Source: Verrucomicrobiia bacterium (GTDB lineage Bacteria; Verrucomicrobiota; Verrucomicrobiia; Verrucomicrobiales; Akkermansiaceae). Taken from it: a DNA stretch of 33,326 bases. The stretch spans positions 1-33,326 of the forward strand of contig JAUIJB010000043.1 in assembly GCA_030430455.1 (NCBI GenBank), written 5' to 3'. The translations under genes and the position numbers were made by a program. Below the pieces are notes generated by a model, which did no database searches, was not told the DNA's origin, and worked only from the letters and a program-made list of their open reading frames with translations. Below, piece after piece: positions 17,558 to 24,966 of the stretch; position 1 is the first letter of the stretch, and each line of letters begins with the position of its first letter.

Positions 17558-18321
17558 AGCCCGCGGTGGACAGCGTGGCCGGAAAGGCGGCGGAGGGCAC
17601 GGCGGAAGACGCGGCGGTGGATGCCGCGGCGCTGGCCGGCGAGCTCGGGCCGCTCGCGGCGGGCGACCGGCTGCGCCTGCTGCACGAGCGCTTCGGCAAT
17701 CGCCTGGTGGCATCGACCAGCTTCGGCCTGCAGGCCGCGGTGATGCTCGACCTGGTCGCCCGGCACGTGCCGCAGGTGCCGGTGGTGTTCATCGACACGG
17801 GCTTCCTGTTTCCCGAGACCTACCGCTACGCCGAGGAGCTGCAGCAGCGGCTCGAGGTCGACCTGCGAGTCTACCAGCCGCAGGTTTCCGCGGCGCGGAT
17901 GCAGGCCCTGTGGGGCGAGCTGTGGGACCAGGGCGAGGAGGGCTCCGCGCGTTACGCCACCCTCACCAAGCTCGAGCCGATGGACCGCGCGCTGCGCGAG
18001 CTCGGTGCCGGGGTGTGGCTCAGCGGGCTGCGTCGCTCGCACTCGAAGAGCCGCACCGGGCGGGCCTTCGCCGAGCAGCAGAAGAAGATGCTCAAGGTCT
18101 ACCCGATCCTCGACTGGGCCGATGCCCAGGTCGCGGCCTACATGCACGAGCGCAAGCTGCCGCCGCACCCGCTGGCGGAGCAGGGCTACGTCACCATGGG
18201 CGACTGGCACAGCACCCGCCCGGCCACCGACGGCCTCGACCCCGAGGCGACCCGCTTCAACGGCGAGAAGTACGAGTGCGGCCTGCACCTCGACTCGGGC
18301 AACCAGGACTTCCAGATCTGA
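17554..18321 (+). CDS. cysH: Phosphoadenylyl-sulfate (PAPS) reductase
   Basis: 255 residues. It reduces activated sulfate to sulfite with thioredoxin. Conserved parts: [17 protein letters not shown] (nucleotide site), [63 protein letters not shown], and the C-terminal catalytic Cys in EKYECGLH. The Cys-Cys and Cys-x2-Cys motifs that hold a 4Fe-4S cluster in APS reductases are absent. By family knowledge this favours PAPS over APS as substrate, so an APS kinase should exist elsewhere in the genome. The first 30 residues are an Ala-rich extension. The start overlaps cysI by 4 bp. Confidence 0.92.
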   Translation: MKPAVDSVAGKAAEGTAEDAAVDAAALAGELGPLAAGDRLRLLHERFGNRLVASTSFGLQAAVMLDLVARHVPQVPVVFIDTGFLFPETYRYAEELQQRLEVDLRVYQPQVSAARMQALWGELWDQGEEGSARYATLTKLEPMDRALRELGAGVWLSGLRRSHSKSRTGRAFAEQQKKMLKVYPILDWADAQVAAYMHERKLPPHPLAEQGYVTMGDWHSTRPATDGLDPEATRFNGEKYECGLHLDSGNQDFQI

Positions 18322-18631
18322 GCGAGACCGGGCGCTGCGGGGACCGCCACAGGGGAGATTCGCGGTTTTTCCTTCGCTGGTCCGGTCAGGCCCGGCGCTT
18401 GCCTTGATTGGGCGTGAGCCCCCAAGGAGCGGTGGTTTGCAACCACCGACGGAGCACCAGGCGGTCAGGTCGCAAGCGGCCGGGTCGCGAGGCACCCTCC
18501 GGACCGCCCGGGGACTGCCAGTCCCCGCTCCTTGGGCAGGCCCGGTGCTCCGGTCCGGGTGCCGGCGTGTCGAGCGCACGGGCCGGTGGGGGACGGTGCC
18601 GCGACGAAGGCGATTTTTCCGATTTCAATTG
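18322..18631. other. Gap after cysH: palindromic repeat element, no gene
   Basis: No convincing reading frame is present. The gap carries the inverted-repeat element at 18421-18536. Its edges are extended by CGGAGCACC (18450-18458), mirrored as GGTGCTCCG (18544-18552). After about 18600 the sequence turns A/T-rich, towards the usp promoter region. Confidence 0.6.
18421..18536. repeat. 116-bp element: 12-bp terminal inverted repeats enclosing two different palindromes
   Basis: CCCAAGGAGCGG (18421-18432) and CCGCTCCTTGGG (18525-18536) are perfect inverted copies. Each GGAGCG anchor points inward to its own palindrome: GGTGGTT-TGC-AACCACC (18431-18447) on the left and GGGGACT-GCC-AGTCCCC (18510-18526) on the right. 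Both stems are 7 bp with 3-nt loops but unrelated in sequence. There is no coding content. It looks like a small non-autonomous palindromic repeat. Confidence 0.8.
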
Positions 18632-18649
18632 CACGTAAAGAAAAGCGTG
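18632..18649 (+). promoter_or_regulatory. CACG-N10-CGTG operator before the usp-mrp operon
   Basis: CACGTAAAGAAAAGCGTG: 4-bp inverted ends around a 10-bp A-rich centre, 29 nt before the usp ATG. A weak promoter can be read around it: TTGCAC at 18629-18634, a 17-bp spacer, and TGAGAT at 18652-18657. This puts the palindrome mostly in the spacer. The same motif recurs at 24919, 27423 and 29542. Confidence 0.65.
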
Positions 18650-18678
18650 TTTGAGATGGCGCGTATCAATTCGCTGCC

Positions 18679-19575
18679 ATGAAACGCTTCCGCCAGATTC
18701 TCGTCGTTGTCCCTGAAAACGCCCCGACCGGGACCCTCCTCGCCTGGCTGCGCGAGTTGGGCGCCGCCTCATCGCCGGCCGGAGTCGACCTGTTGTTGGT
18801 GGCCGACGACCCTGTCGCCGGTTACCTGGTGGAGGACGCAGCGGAGGAGCCCGAGGTTGACCTGCAGGAGTGGACGGCCCGGCTTGGTGCGCTGCTCCCC
18901 GGTGTTCCGGTGGAGGTCTCACGGGTCGTTGGAGACCCCCTGCGCAAGATTCTCGAGCGGCTGGCGCGCGGCACCTTCGACCTGGTGCTGCTGCCGGCCG
19001 ACGACCGCGACTCGCGGGCCCTCGCCGAGCGGGTCTCGCGCAAGAGTCCGGTGGGCGTGCTGGCGGTTCCCTCGGGTGCCCCGCCGGTGCCGACCGGCGT
19101 GCTGGTCGGGATCGACTTCTCCGACCTTTCACCGCTGTGCCTCGACTGGGCGGAGGCCTTTGCCACGCTGGGGGAAACGGGGGCGTCGCGACTGATGGCG
19201 GTGCACCTGGTCGCAGCCCCCGTGCGGACCCGGGCCTCCATGGCGCTGAACCCCGACGAGCTCCTCAGGCAGATCAATGACTCGGCGCGCGGGGAGCTGG
19301 AGCGTTTCGTTCATTCGAACGCCCGCGATGCCTCGCGTTGGCAGGTCTCGATTCTCGAGAGCCAGTGGCCCAGCGGCGAGTTGTGCCGGCTGGCCGACGA
19401 GGATGACTTCGACCTCGTGGTGCTCGGCAGCCATGGCCGTAGTGCGCTCTCGATCGCGCTGCTGGGAAGCCAGGCCAGCGAGGTGCTGCGCCAGTGCGAC
19501 AAGCCGGTCCTGGTGGTGAAGCGCAAGAACGAGAATCTCGGCTTCGTCAGGGAGCTGCTGGGGATTCCCAACTGA
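18679..19575 (+). CDS. Tandem-domain universal stress protein
   Basis: 298 residues with two UspA folds. The first (about 1-132) is degenerate: it starts RFRQILVVVPEN and lacks a clear ATP loop. The second (about 138-285) has VGIDFSDLSPLCLDWAEAFA at its first strand and VVLGSHGRSALSIALLGSQASEVLRQCDKPVLVVK, which fits the G-x2-G-x9-G(S/T) nucleotide-binding pattern. Usp proteins often sense ATP or nucleotides and act with ion transporters. It is the first gene of the Mrp operon, 17 bp before mrpA, and is preceded by the shared palindrome. No clear Shine-Dalgarno is seen. Confidence 0.88.
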   Translation: MKRFRQILVVVPENAPTGTLLAWLRELGAASSPAGVDLLLVADDPVAGYLVEDAAEEPEVDLQEWTARLGALLPGVPVEVSRVVGDPLRKILERLARGTFDLVLLPADDRDSRALAERVSRKSPVGVLAVPSGAPPVPTGVLVGIDFSDLSPLCLDWAEAFATLGETGASRLMAVHLVAAPVRTRASMALNPDELLRQINDSARGELERFVHSNARDASRWQVSILESQWPSGELCRLADEDDFDLVVLGSHGRSALSIALLGSQASEVLRQCDKPVLVVKRKNENLGFVRELLGIPN

Positions 19576-19592
19576 CGCCGGGGGAAGCGACG

Positions 19593-22280
19593 ATGGATCC
19601 GGTCTTTCTCGCTCTCGGCGTGCCGCTGCTGCCCGCGCTGCTCGCCCTGTGCGCCCCGGCGCTGGTGCGTGCGCGGCCGCTGGCTTGCGGCGTGGCCTCG
19701 GCGGTGGCGCTCGCGGTGGCCTCGGCGGTGGTGCTCGCGGCGGTCCCCGACGCCGCGGTGCGGCACCTCGGCTTCGAGTGGCTGCCGCGCCTCGGTATCG
19801 ACTTCGCGCTGCGCGTCGACTCGTTCGGTGCCTGGTTCAGCGCGTTGATCCTCGGGCTCGGCGCCTGCGTGCTGCTCCATGCCTGCGCCTACTTCGCCGG
19901 CAACCCGCGGCTTCCCTTCCTGCTCGCCGCGCTCGCCTTCTTCACGCTGGCGATGCTCGGGGTGGTGGTATCGGACAACCTCTACCTGCTGTTCCTGTTC
20001 TGGGAGGCGACCTCGCTGCTGTCGTTCCTGTTGGTCGGCTTCGACGACCGCCAGGCCACGACCCGCGCCAAGGCGAGCCAGGCCCTGATGGTGACGATGG
20101 CCGGAGGTGCGGCGATGCTGGCCGGCTTCATCCTGCTGCACGCGCACTTCGGCAGCGCCTCGATCTCGGCGATCCTCGCCTCGGAGGTCCCGGCCGCGAC
20201 GCTTGGCGGCGGCGCGGTGGTGCTGGTGATCATCGGCGCGCTGGCCAAGTCGGCGCAGTGGCCGTTCCACTTCTGGTTGCCCAACGCGATGGTCGGGCCG
20301 ACCCCGGTCTCCGCCTTCCTGCACTCGGCGACGATGGTGAAGGCCGGTGTCTTCCTGCTCGCCACGCTGGCCCCGGTACTGTCGGCGCATCCGCTGTGGA
20401 CGCCGCTGCTGGCTGGGTCGGGCATCCTGACCGTGGGAACGGCGATCCTGCGGGCGGCGCGGGAGGACGACCTGAAGGCGATCCTCGCCTCGACGACCCT
20501 CGCCGCGCTCGGCTTCCTCACCCTGCTGGCCGGCCTGGGCACGCCGGCGGCGCTGCTCGGTTTCGTCATCTTCCTGACCGCGCACGCGCTCTACAAGGCG
20601 CCGCTCTTCCTGGCGGTCGGCAACCTCGAGAAGCGCTTCGGCACCCGGCGGCTGTCCGAGCTTGGCGGCGTCATCCGCCATGCGCCGGTCACCGCCCTGG
20701 TGCTCGGCGTGTCGGCCTTCTCGCTGATCGGCCTGGCGCCCCTGCCGGGTTTCCTGGGCAAGGAGTACCTGCTCAAGGCGACCTGGTCGTACTCGCCGAT
20801 GCTGGCGGTGGCGGTGGCGCTGGCCGCGGCCGGGGTGCTGGCGCTGGGATTCCAGCTGGCGCTGCCCTTGTTCGTCCGGCAGGCGATCGCGCCGCCGCGG
20901 CATGAGGTGCCGCCGGCGATGACCCTCGCCGCCCTGCTGCCGGCGCTCGGCGCGCTGGTGCTGATGGGATCCCTGCCGCTGACCCGGCACGACTACCTCG
21001 GCGCGGCCGCGACGGCGCTCGGCGGTCCCGCCGGAGCCTCCTACAAGCTGTGGCATGGCTGGACTCCGGCGCTCGGCCTCGGCCTCGGTGCGCTGGTGGT
21101 GGCGCTGGTCGTGTGGCGGGTTCTCCGCAGCCCGGTGCTGGCGCCGCTGCCGGCCTCCTTCGCGCCGGTCTTCGAGCCCTTCTTCGAGAACCTGCTCGAC
21201 GCCATCCGCGGGCTCGCCGCGTGGACCGGCGGGGCCCTCGGCGGGGGGCGCCTGTCGACCCATCTCGCCGTGGTGCTTGGCTCGGTCGGCCTGCTGGCGC
21301 TGGTTTCGCTGAAGGTTCACCGCTTCGCCTTTCCGGAGCTCGACCCGTCGCCCGGCAGTGCCGTGCCCTGGCTGCTGGCCCCGGTGATCGCGGTCGCGGC
21401 CATCACCGCGGCGCGGGCGCGGCAGCCGGTGGTCATGCTGGTTTCGCTCGGCTTCGTCGGCCTGCTGGTCGCCTTCCTGTTCCTGTGGTTCCGTGCGCCC
21501 GACCTGGCGCTCACCCAGCTGCTGGTCGAGACCCTGTTGCTGTTCCTGCTCGCCGGGGTGCTGTGGAAGGCGAAGGAGCGAACGGATGAAGTTGGCGAGG
21601 CCCTCCCCGGAAGGTCGCTGCTGGCAGCCCTCGGCGGGCTCACCGTGACCCTGCTGATCCTCAAGGCGATGGCGCTGGAGTGGGGGAGCCCCGTGTCGGA
21701 CTTCCACCTCGGCCAGAGCAAGCCGGCCGCCTACGGCGCCAACGTGGTCAACGTGATCCTGGTCGACTTCCGCGCCCTCGACACGCTGGGCGAGATCGTC
21801 GTGCTGGGGATCGCGGCGCTCGGCCTCGGCTCCGCCCTCGGGGCCGCGCGCCGGCGCGCGACGCTGCCGGGCGGGAGCGACTCCGCCTGGCTGCGCACCG
21901 GCTCGCGCTGGGTGGTCGCGCTGTTGCTGCCGCTCTCCCTGTGGGTCCTGTGGCGCGGGCACAACGCACCGGGGGGCGGCTTCATCGGCGCCCTCGTGGC
22001 GGCATCGGGGATCGGACTCGCCACCCTCGTCGGCCTGCCGCGGGCTACTGCCGGGAGGCTGCGCGGCTGGTCGCGGCCGCTGGTGGTCTCCGGCCTCGGA
22101 TTGGCGCTGGTCACGGCGCTGCTCCCGCTCGCCGTCGGCCGGCCGTTCTTCACCGGGCTGTGGTGGCACTCGGGCGAACTCCATCTCGGCACGCCCCTGC
22201 TATTCGACCTCGGGGTTTTCCTCGCCGTGCTCGGCTTCGCGCTCACCTGCCTGCGTCACTTCCAACCCAACCCCCGCTGA
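19593..22280 (+). CDS. mrpA: Mrp Na+/H+ antiporter subunit A fused to an MrpB domain
   Basis: 895 residues from the ATG at 19593, with GGGGGAAG upstream. The N-terminal two thirds are a NuoL/ND5-like proton channel: FWEATSLLSFLLVGF with the key Glu on TM5, KSAQWPFHFWLPNAMVGPTPVSAFLHSATMVKAGVFLLA, and APLPGFLGKEYLLKA. Next comes the MrpA-specific C-terminal part (FLWFRAPDLALTQLLVETLLLFLLAGVLWK). The last 130 residues or so (LLLPLSLWVLWRGHNAPGGGFIGALVAASG...LLFDLGVFLAVLGFA) are an MrpB domain, so no separate mrpB follows. The antiporter exports Na+ in exchange for several H+. DabB-like alternatives are excluded by the full mrp gene order downstream. Confidence 0.95.
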   Translation: MDPVFLALGVPLLPALLALCAPALVRARPLACGVASAVALAVASAVVLAAVPDAAVRHLGFEWLPRLGIDFALRVDSFGAWFSALILGLGACVLLHACAYFAGNPRLPFLLAALAFFTLAMLGVVVSDNLYLLFLFWEATSLLSFLLVGFDDRQATTRAKASQALMVTMAGGAAMLAGFILLHAHFGSASISAILASEVPAATLGGGAVVLVIIGALAKSAQWPFHFWLPNAMVGPTPVSAFLHSATMVKAGVFLLATLAPVLSAHPLWTPLLAGSGILTVGTAILRAAREDDLKAILASTTLAALGFLTLLAGLGTPAALLGFVIFLTAHALYKAPLFLAVGNLEKRFGTRRLSELGGVIRHAPVTALVLGVSAFSLIGLAPLPGFLGKEYLLKATWSYSPMLAVAVALAAAGVLALGFQLALPLFVRQAIAPPRHEVPPAMTLAALLPALGALVLMGSLPLTRHDYLGAAATALGGPAGASYKLWHGWTPALGLGLGALVVALVVWRVLRSPVLAPLPASFAPVFEPFFENLLDAIRGLAAWTGGALGGGRLSTHLAVVLGSVGLLALVSLKVHRFAFPELDPSPGSAVPWLLAPVIAVAAITAARARQPVVMLVSLGFVGLLVAFLFLWFRAPDLALTQLLVETLLLFLLAGVLWKAKERTDEVGEALPGRSLLAALGGLTVTLLILKAMALEWGSPVSDFHLGQSKPAAYGANVVNVILVDFRALDTLGEIVVLGIAALGLGSALGAARRRATLPGGSDSAWLRTGSRWVVALLLPLSLWVLWRGHNAPGGGFIGALVAASGIGLATLVGLPRATAGRLRGWSRPLVVSGLGLALVTALLPLAVGRPFFTGLWWHSGELHLGTPLLFDLGVFLAVLGFALTCLRHFQPNPR

Positions 22281-22283
22281 CCG

Positions 22284-22583
22284 ATGGAAATCCTCGTCGC
22301 CCTCACGATCGGCCTGCTGGTCGCCGCCGGGATCCACCGCCTGCTCGGCGCCGGGCGGATCAACCTGCTGGTCGGGCTGATCCTGCTCAGCCAGGCAGCC
22401 AACCTGACGATCTTCGCCTCGGGCGGCCTGCGCCACGATGCCCCGGCCCTGATCGACGGCACCACCGAGCCGGCCGTGATGGCCGACCCGCTGCCGCAGG
22501 CCCTGGTGCTGACCGCCATCGTGATCGGCTTCGGCATCCTCGCCTTCCTGCTCGCGCTGATCCTCCGCTCGACCTCGAAATGA
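22284..22583 (+). CDS. mrpC: Mrp antiporter subunit C
   Basis: 99 residues, a NuoK-like three-helix protein (MEILVALTIGLLVAAGIHRLLGAGRINLLVGLILLSQAANLTIFASGG ... DPLPQALVLTAIVIGFGILAFLLALIL). The phrase DPLPQALVLTAIVI is strongly conserved in MrpC. It lies 3 bp after mrpA and overlaps mrpD by 4 bp, and is part of the membrane complex with MrpA and MrpD. Confidence 0.95.
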   Translation: MEILVALTIGLLVAAGIHRLLGAGRINLLVGLILLSQAANLTIFASGGLRHDAPALIDGTTEPAVMADPLPQALVLTAIVIGFGILAFLLALILRSTSK

Positions 22584-24079
22584 CACCCCAGCTCGCCATC
22601 CTGACCGCCTTGTTCGCCCCGCTGGCCGGGGCCCTGGTGACGCTTGCCCTGCCGCGCCGCCGCGCCGCCTTCGTGGTGGGGGCGGTCGCGCTGGCGCTCA
22701 GCCTGGCGGCGGCGATCGGCCTCGTCGTCGCCACCGCCGGTGGTGCGGTGCACGCCCTTCATGCCGGCAACTGGCCGGCACCCTTCGGCATCGTGCTGGT
22801 CGCCGACGGCTTCTCCGCGCTGATGCTCGCGGTGTGCCAGCTGGTCACCCTTGCGGCCTTCGTCTCCGCCGCCTGGACGCTGCCGGCCCGCTTCCACCGC
22901 CGTCACCTCGTGCCGCTGGTCCAGCTGCTCGCCTTCGGCACCTGCGGGGCCTTCCTCACCGGCGACCTGTTCAACCTCTACGTCTGGTTCGAGGTCCTGC
23001 TGCTGTCGTCCTTTGCGCTGATGTCGATCCTCCCCGGCCGCGAGGCCCGCGCCGGCACCTGGCGCTACGTGGTGATCAACCTGGTGTCCTCGCTGCTGTT
23101 CCTCACCGCGGCCGGGCTGATCTACGGCAAGACGGGTAGCCTGAACTTCGCCGACCTGCGGCTGCGGCTCGTGGATGCCGACAGTGCCTTCCTGGTTGAA
23201 AGTTCGGCCGCCCTGCTGTTCGGCGCCTTCGCGATCAAGGCGGCGCTGGTGCCCCTGGCCTTCTGGCTGCCGGCCTCCTACCCGCTGCTGCCTCCGGCGC
23301 TCGGCGCCCTCTTCGCCGGATTGCTCACCAAGGTCGGGCTCTACGCGCTCTACCGGGTCGGGACGATGGTGTTCGGCTTCGACGGCGATTTCCCGCACCG
23401 CGGCGTGCTGTTCGCGGTCGCCCTGCTGACCATGATCGCGGGCGTGCTCGGGGCGATCGGCCAGTCCGGGATGCGCGGCATCCTCTCGTTCCACATCATC
23501 AGCCAGGTCGGCTACATGGCGCTGGCGCTGGCCCTGTTCAGCCCGCTCGCCATCGCCGCCGGGATCTTCTACCTGGTCCACCACATCGTGGTGAAGGCCA
23601 ACCTGTTCCTGGTGACCGGGCTGGTCGAGGAGCGGGCCGGCTCCTCCGAGCTCAACCGCGTCGGCGGCCTGCTGCACGCCTCGCCCCTGCTGGCGCTGGC
23701 CTTCGCGGTCCCGGCCCTCTCGCTGGCCGGCCTGCCGCCGCTGTCCGGCTTCTTCGCCAAGTTCGCCCTGCTGCGCTCCTCGCTCGACCTCGGCGACACC
23801 CTCGCGGCGACGGCGATCGTGGTCGTCGGCGTGCTGACCCTGTTCTCGATGCTCAAGATCTGGCGCGGTGCCTTCTGGGGCGAGCCCCGCGCAGCGCTGC
23901 CGGGCCGGACCCCGCCCGCCGTGGGGATCAGCTCCGCCTGCCTCGCCGCGGTGACGCTCGCCATCGGCCTCGCTTGCGGTCCGGTCTTCGGCCTCGCCGA
24001 GAGCGCCGCCAACTCGCTGCTCGACCCCGCCGCCTACCTCGACGCGGTGCTCGGCAGTGCCAACCCGGTGATGCCATGA
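22580..24079 (+). CDS. mrpD: Mrp antiporter subunit D
   Basis: 499 residues from the ATG at 22580 that overlaps the mrpC stop; this is the usual size. It is the second antiporter-like (NuoM/N type) channel subunit. Visible hallmarks are GDLFNLYVWFEVLLLSSFALM with the TM5 Glu, FGAFAIKAALVPLAFWLPASYPLLPPALGALFAGLLTKVGLYALYR with the channel Lys residues, HIISQVGYMALALALFSPLAIAAGIFYLVHHIVVKANLFL, and LAGLPPLSGFFAKFALLRSSL. It overlaps mrpE by 4 bp. Confidence 0.95.
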   Translation: MTPQLAILTALFAPLAGALVTLALPRRRAAFVVGAVALALSLAAAIGLVVATAGGAVHALHAGNWPAPFGIVLVADGFSALMLAVCQLVTLAAFVSAAWTLPARFHRRHLVPLVQLLAFGTCGAFLTGDLFNLYVWFEVLLLSSFALMSILPGREARAGTWRYVVINLVSSLLFLTAAGLIYGKTGSLNFADLRLRLVDADSAFLVESSAALLFGAFAIKAALVPLAFWLPASYPLLPPALGALFAGLLTKVGLYALYRVGTMVFGFDGDFPHRGVLFAVALLTMIAGVLGAIGQSGMRGILSFHIISQVGYMALALALFSPLAIAAGIFYLVHHIVVKANLFLVTGLVEERAGSSELNRVGGLLHASPLLALAFAVPALSLAGLPPLSGFFAKFALLRSSLDLGDTLAATAIVVVGVLTLFSMLKIWRGAFWGEPRAALPGRTPPAVGISSACLAAVTLAIGLACGPVFGLAESAANSLLDPAAYLDAVLGSANPVMP

Positions 24080-24396
24080 AAGCCCTGCTCGTGTTCCCGT
24101 TCTTCTACCTCCGCGAGATCGTCGCCGGCGCCCTGCGCGTGGCGTGTGATGTCCTGTCGCCGCAGCCGCGGATCGATCCGGTGATCCTGCGGGTCCCGGT
24201 CGGGCTCACCTCGCCCGGCCAGCGCCTGCTGCTCGCCTGCCTGGTGAGCATGACCCCGGGCTCGATCTCGATCGGCGAGGCCGATGACGGACGCACCTTG
24301 CTGGTCCACTCGCTCTATGGCGGGGCGGATCCCGCCGCCGCGCGGCGCGAAATCAAGGACCGCTACGAGAGCTTCGCCGCCCGAATCCCCATCTGA
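24076..24396 (+). CDS. mrpE: Mrp antiporter subunit E
   Basis: 106 residues from the ATG at 24076, whose TGA neighbour ends mrpD. Shorter than classical MrpE (about 160 residues): the usual N-terminal two-helix region is reduced to one hydrophobic stretch (MKALLVFPFFYLREIVAGALRVACDVL). The cytoplasmic alpha-beta part is kept (PQPRIDPVILRVPVGLTSPGQRLLLACLVSMTPGSISIGEADDGRTLLVHSLYG), including the typical TPGS. A short-form MrpE is known in several phyla. Confidence 0.92.
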   Translation: MKALLVFPFFYLREIVAGALRVACDVLSPQPRIDPVILRVPVGLTSPGQRLLLACLVSMTPGSISIGEADDGRTLLVHSLYGGADPAAARREIKDRYESFAARIPI

Positions 24397-24398
24397 CC

Positions 24399-24638
24399 AT
24401 GCTCGAACTCGCCACCATCCTGACCGCCCTGGCGGTCGCGCTCGGCCTGCTGCGCCTGATGTTCGCCCGGGCGGACGCCGACCGCGTGATCGCGGTGGAC
24501 GTGCTGACCTTCCAGCTCCTCGGGCTGAGCGTCCTGCTGGCCTTCCACGACCGCTCGGCGCTGGCGCTGCAGTTCGCCTTCGCGCTCTCGCTGCTCGGCT
24601 TCCTCTCGACCGTCGTCCTTTCCCGCCTGATCCGATGA
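24399..24638 (+). CDS. mrpF: Mrp antiporter subunit F
   Basis: 79 residues, three hydrophobic helices (LELATILTALAVALGLLRLMF; VIAVDVLTFQLLGLSVLLAF; ALQFAFALSLLGFLSTVVLSRLI). The ADRVIAVDVLT segment carries the conserved Asp of MrpF, thought to lie on the ion path. It starts 2 bp after mrpE and overlaps mrpG by 4 bp. Confidence 0.93.
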   Translation: MLELATILTALAVALGLLRLMFARADADRVIAVDVLTFQLLGLSVLLAFHDRSALALQFAFALSLLGFLSTVVLSRLIR

Positions 24639-24943
24639 TTGCCGAACTCCTGCTGTTGCTCGGAAGCCTCGCCTTCCTGATCGCCTCGCTCGGGCTGTTC
24701 CGCCTGCCCGACCCGCTCGCCCGGCTCCACGCCGGGACCAAGGCCTCGTCGCTCGCGGTGCTGCTCATGGCCCTCGCCGCCGCGTTCCGCTTCCCGCAGC
24801 CCGGGCCGCTGCTGCTGCTCGCCGCCACCGTCGCGCTGGTCTTCCTCACCGCGCCGCTGGCCTGCCACTCGATCGCCTCGCGGCTGGTGGTTGGGAAAAA
24901 TCGTGGCGATTCCAAATGCACGAAGTCAAAAGCGTGCGAATAA
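24635..24943 (+). CDS. mrpG: Mrp antiporter subunit G
   Basis: 102 residues from the ATG at 24635 that overlaps the mrpF stop. Conserved text: LGSLAFLIASLGLFRLPDPLARLHAGTKASSLAVLLMALAAAF and LVFLTAPLACHSIASRL. The last 15 or so residues (GKNRGDSKCTKSKACE) are unlike any MrpG ending. They are encoded by A/T-rich DNA that contains the 18-bp palindrome at 24919-24936, so a regulatory site appears to have been built into the coding end. Confidence 0.93.
   Translation: MIAELLLLLGSLAFLIASLGLFRLPDPLARLHAGTKASSLAVLLMALAAAFRFPQPGPLLLLAATVALVFLTAPLACHSIASRLVVGKNRGDSKCTKSKACE
24919..24936 (+). promoter_or_regulatory. CACG-N10-CGTG operator at the mrpG end, before baeRF
   Basis: CACGAAGTCAAAAGCGTG, within the last codons of mrpG and 30 nt before the baeRF start. 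An AATAAT at 24939-24944 lies 2 nt after it and could be a -10; ATGCAC at 24916-24921 sits 17 bp upstream of that. An extra half-site AGCGTG follows at 24945-24950. The arrangement copies that of the usp site. Confidence 0.65.
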
Positions 24944-24966
24944 TAGCGTGTAACACCTGAAGCACC

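Noticed and set aside
19311..22184. A 957-codon open frame on the minus strand across usp and mrpA
   Set aside because: Its product is an Arg/Gln/Glu/Gly-rich low-complexity string typical of the antisense of G/C-rich membrane-protein genes; the plus strand has clear MrpA motifs.
19593..24079. Respiratory complex I genes (nuoL/nuoM) or the DabAB carbon-uptake pair
   Set aside because: The gene order A(B)-C-D-E-F-G, the MrpB-type tail and the small E/F/G subunits are specific for Mrp; no DabA (DUF2309) gene is present.
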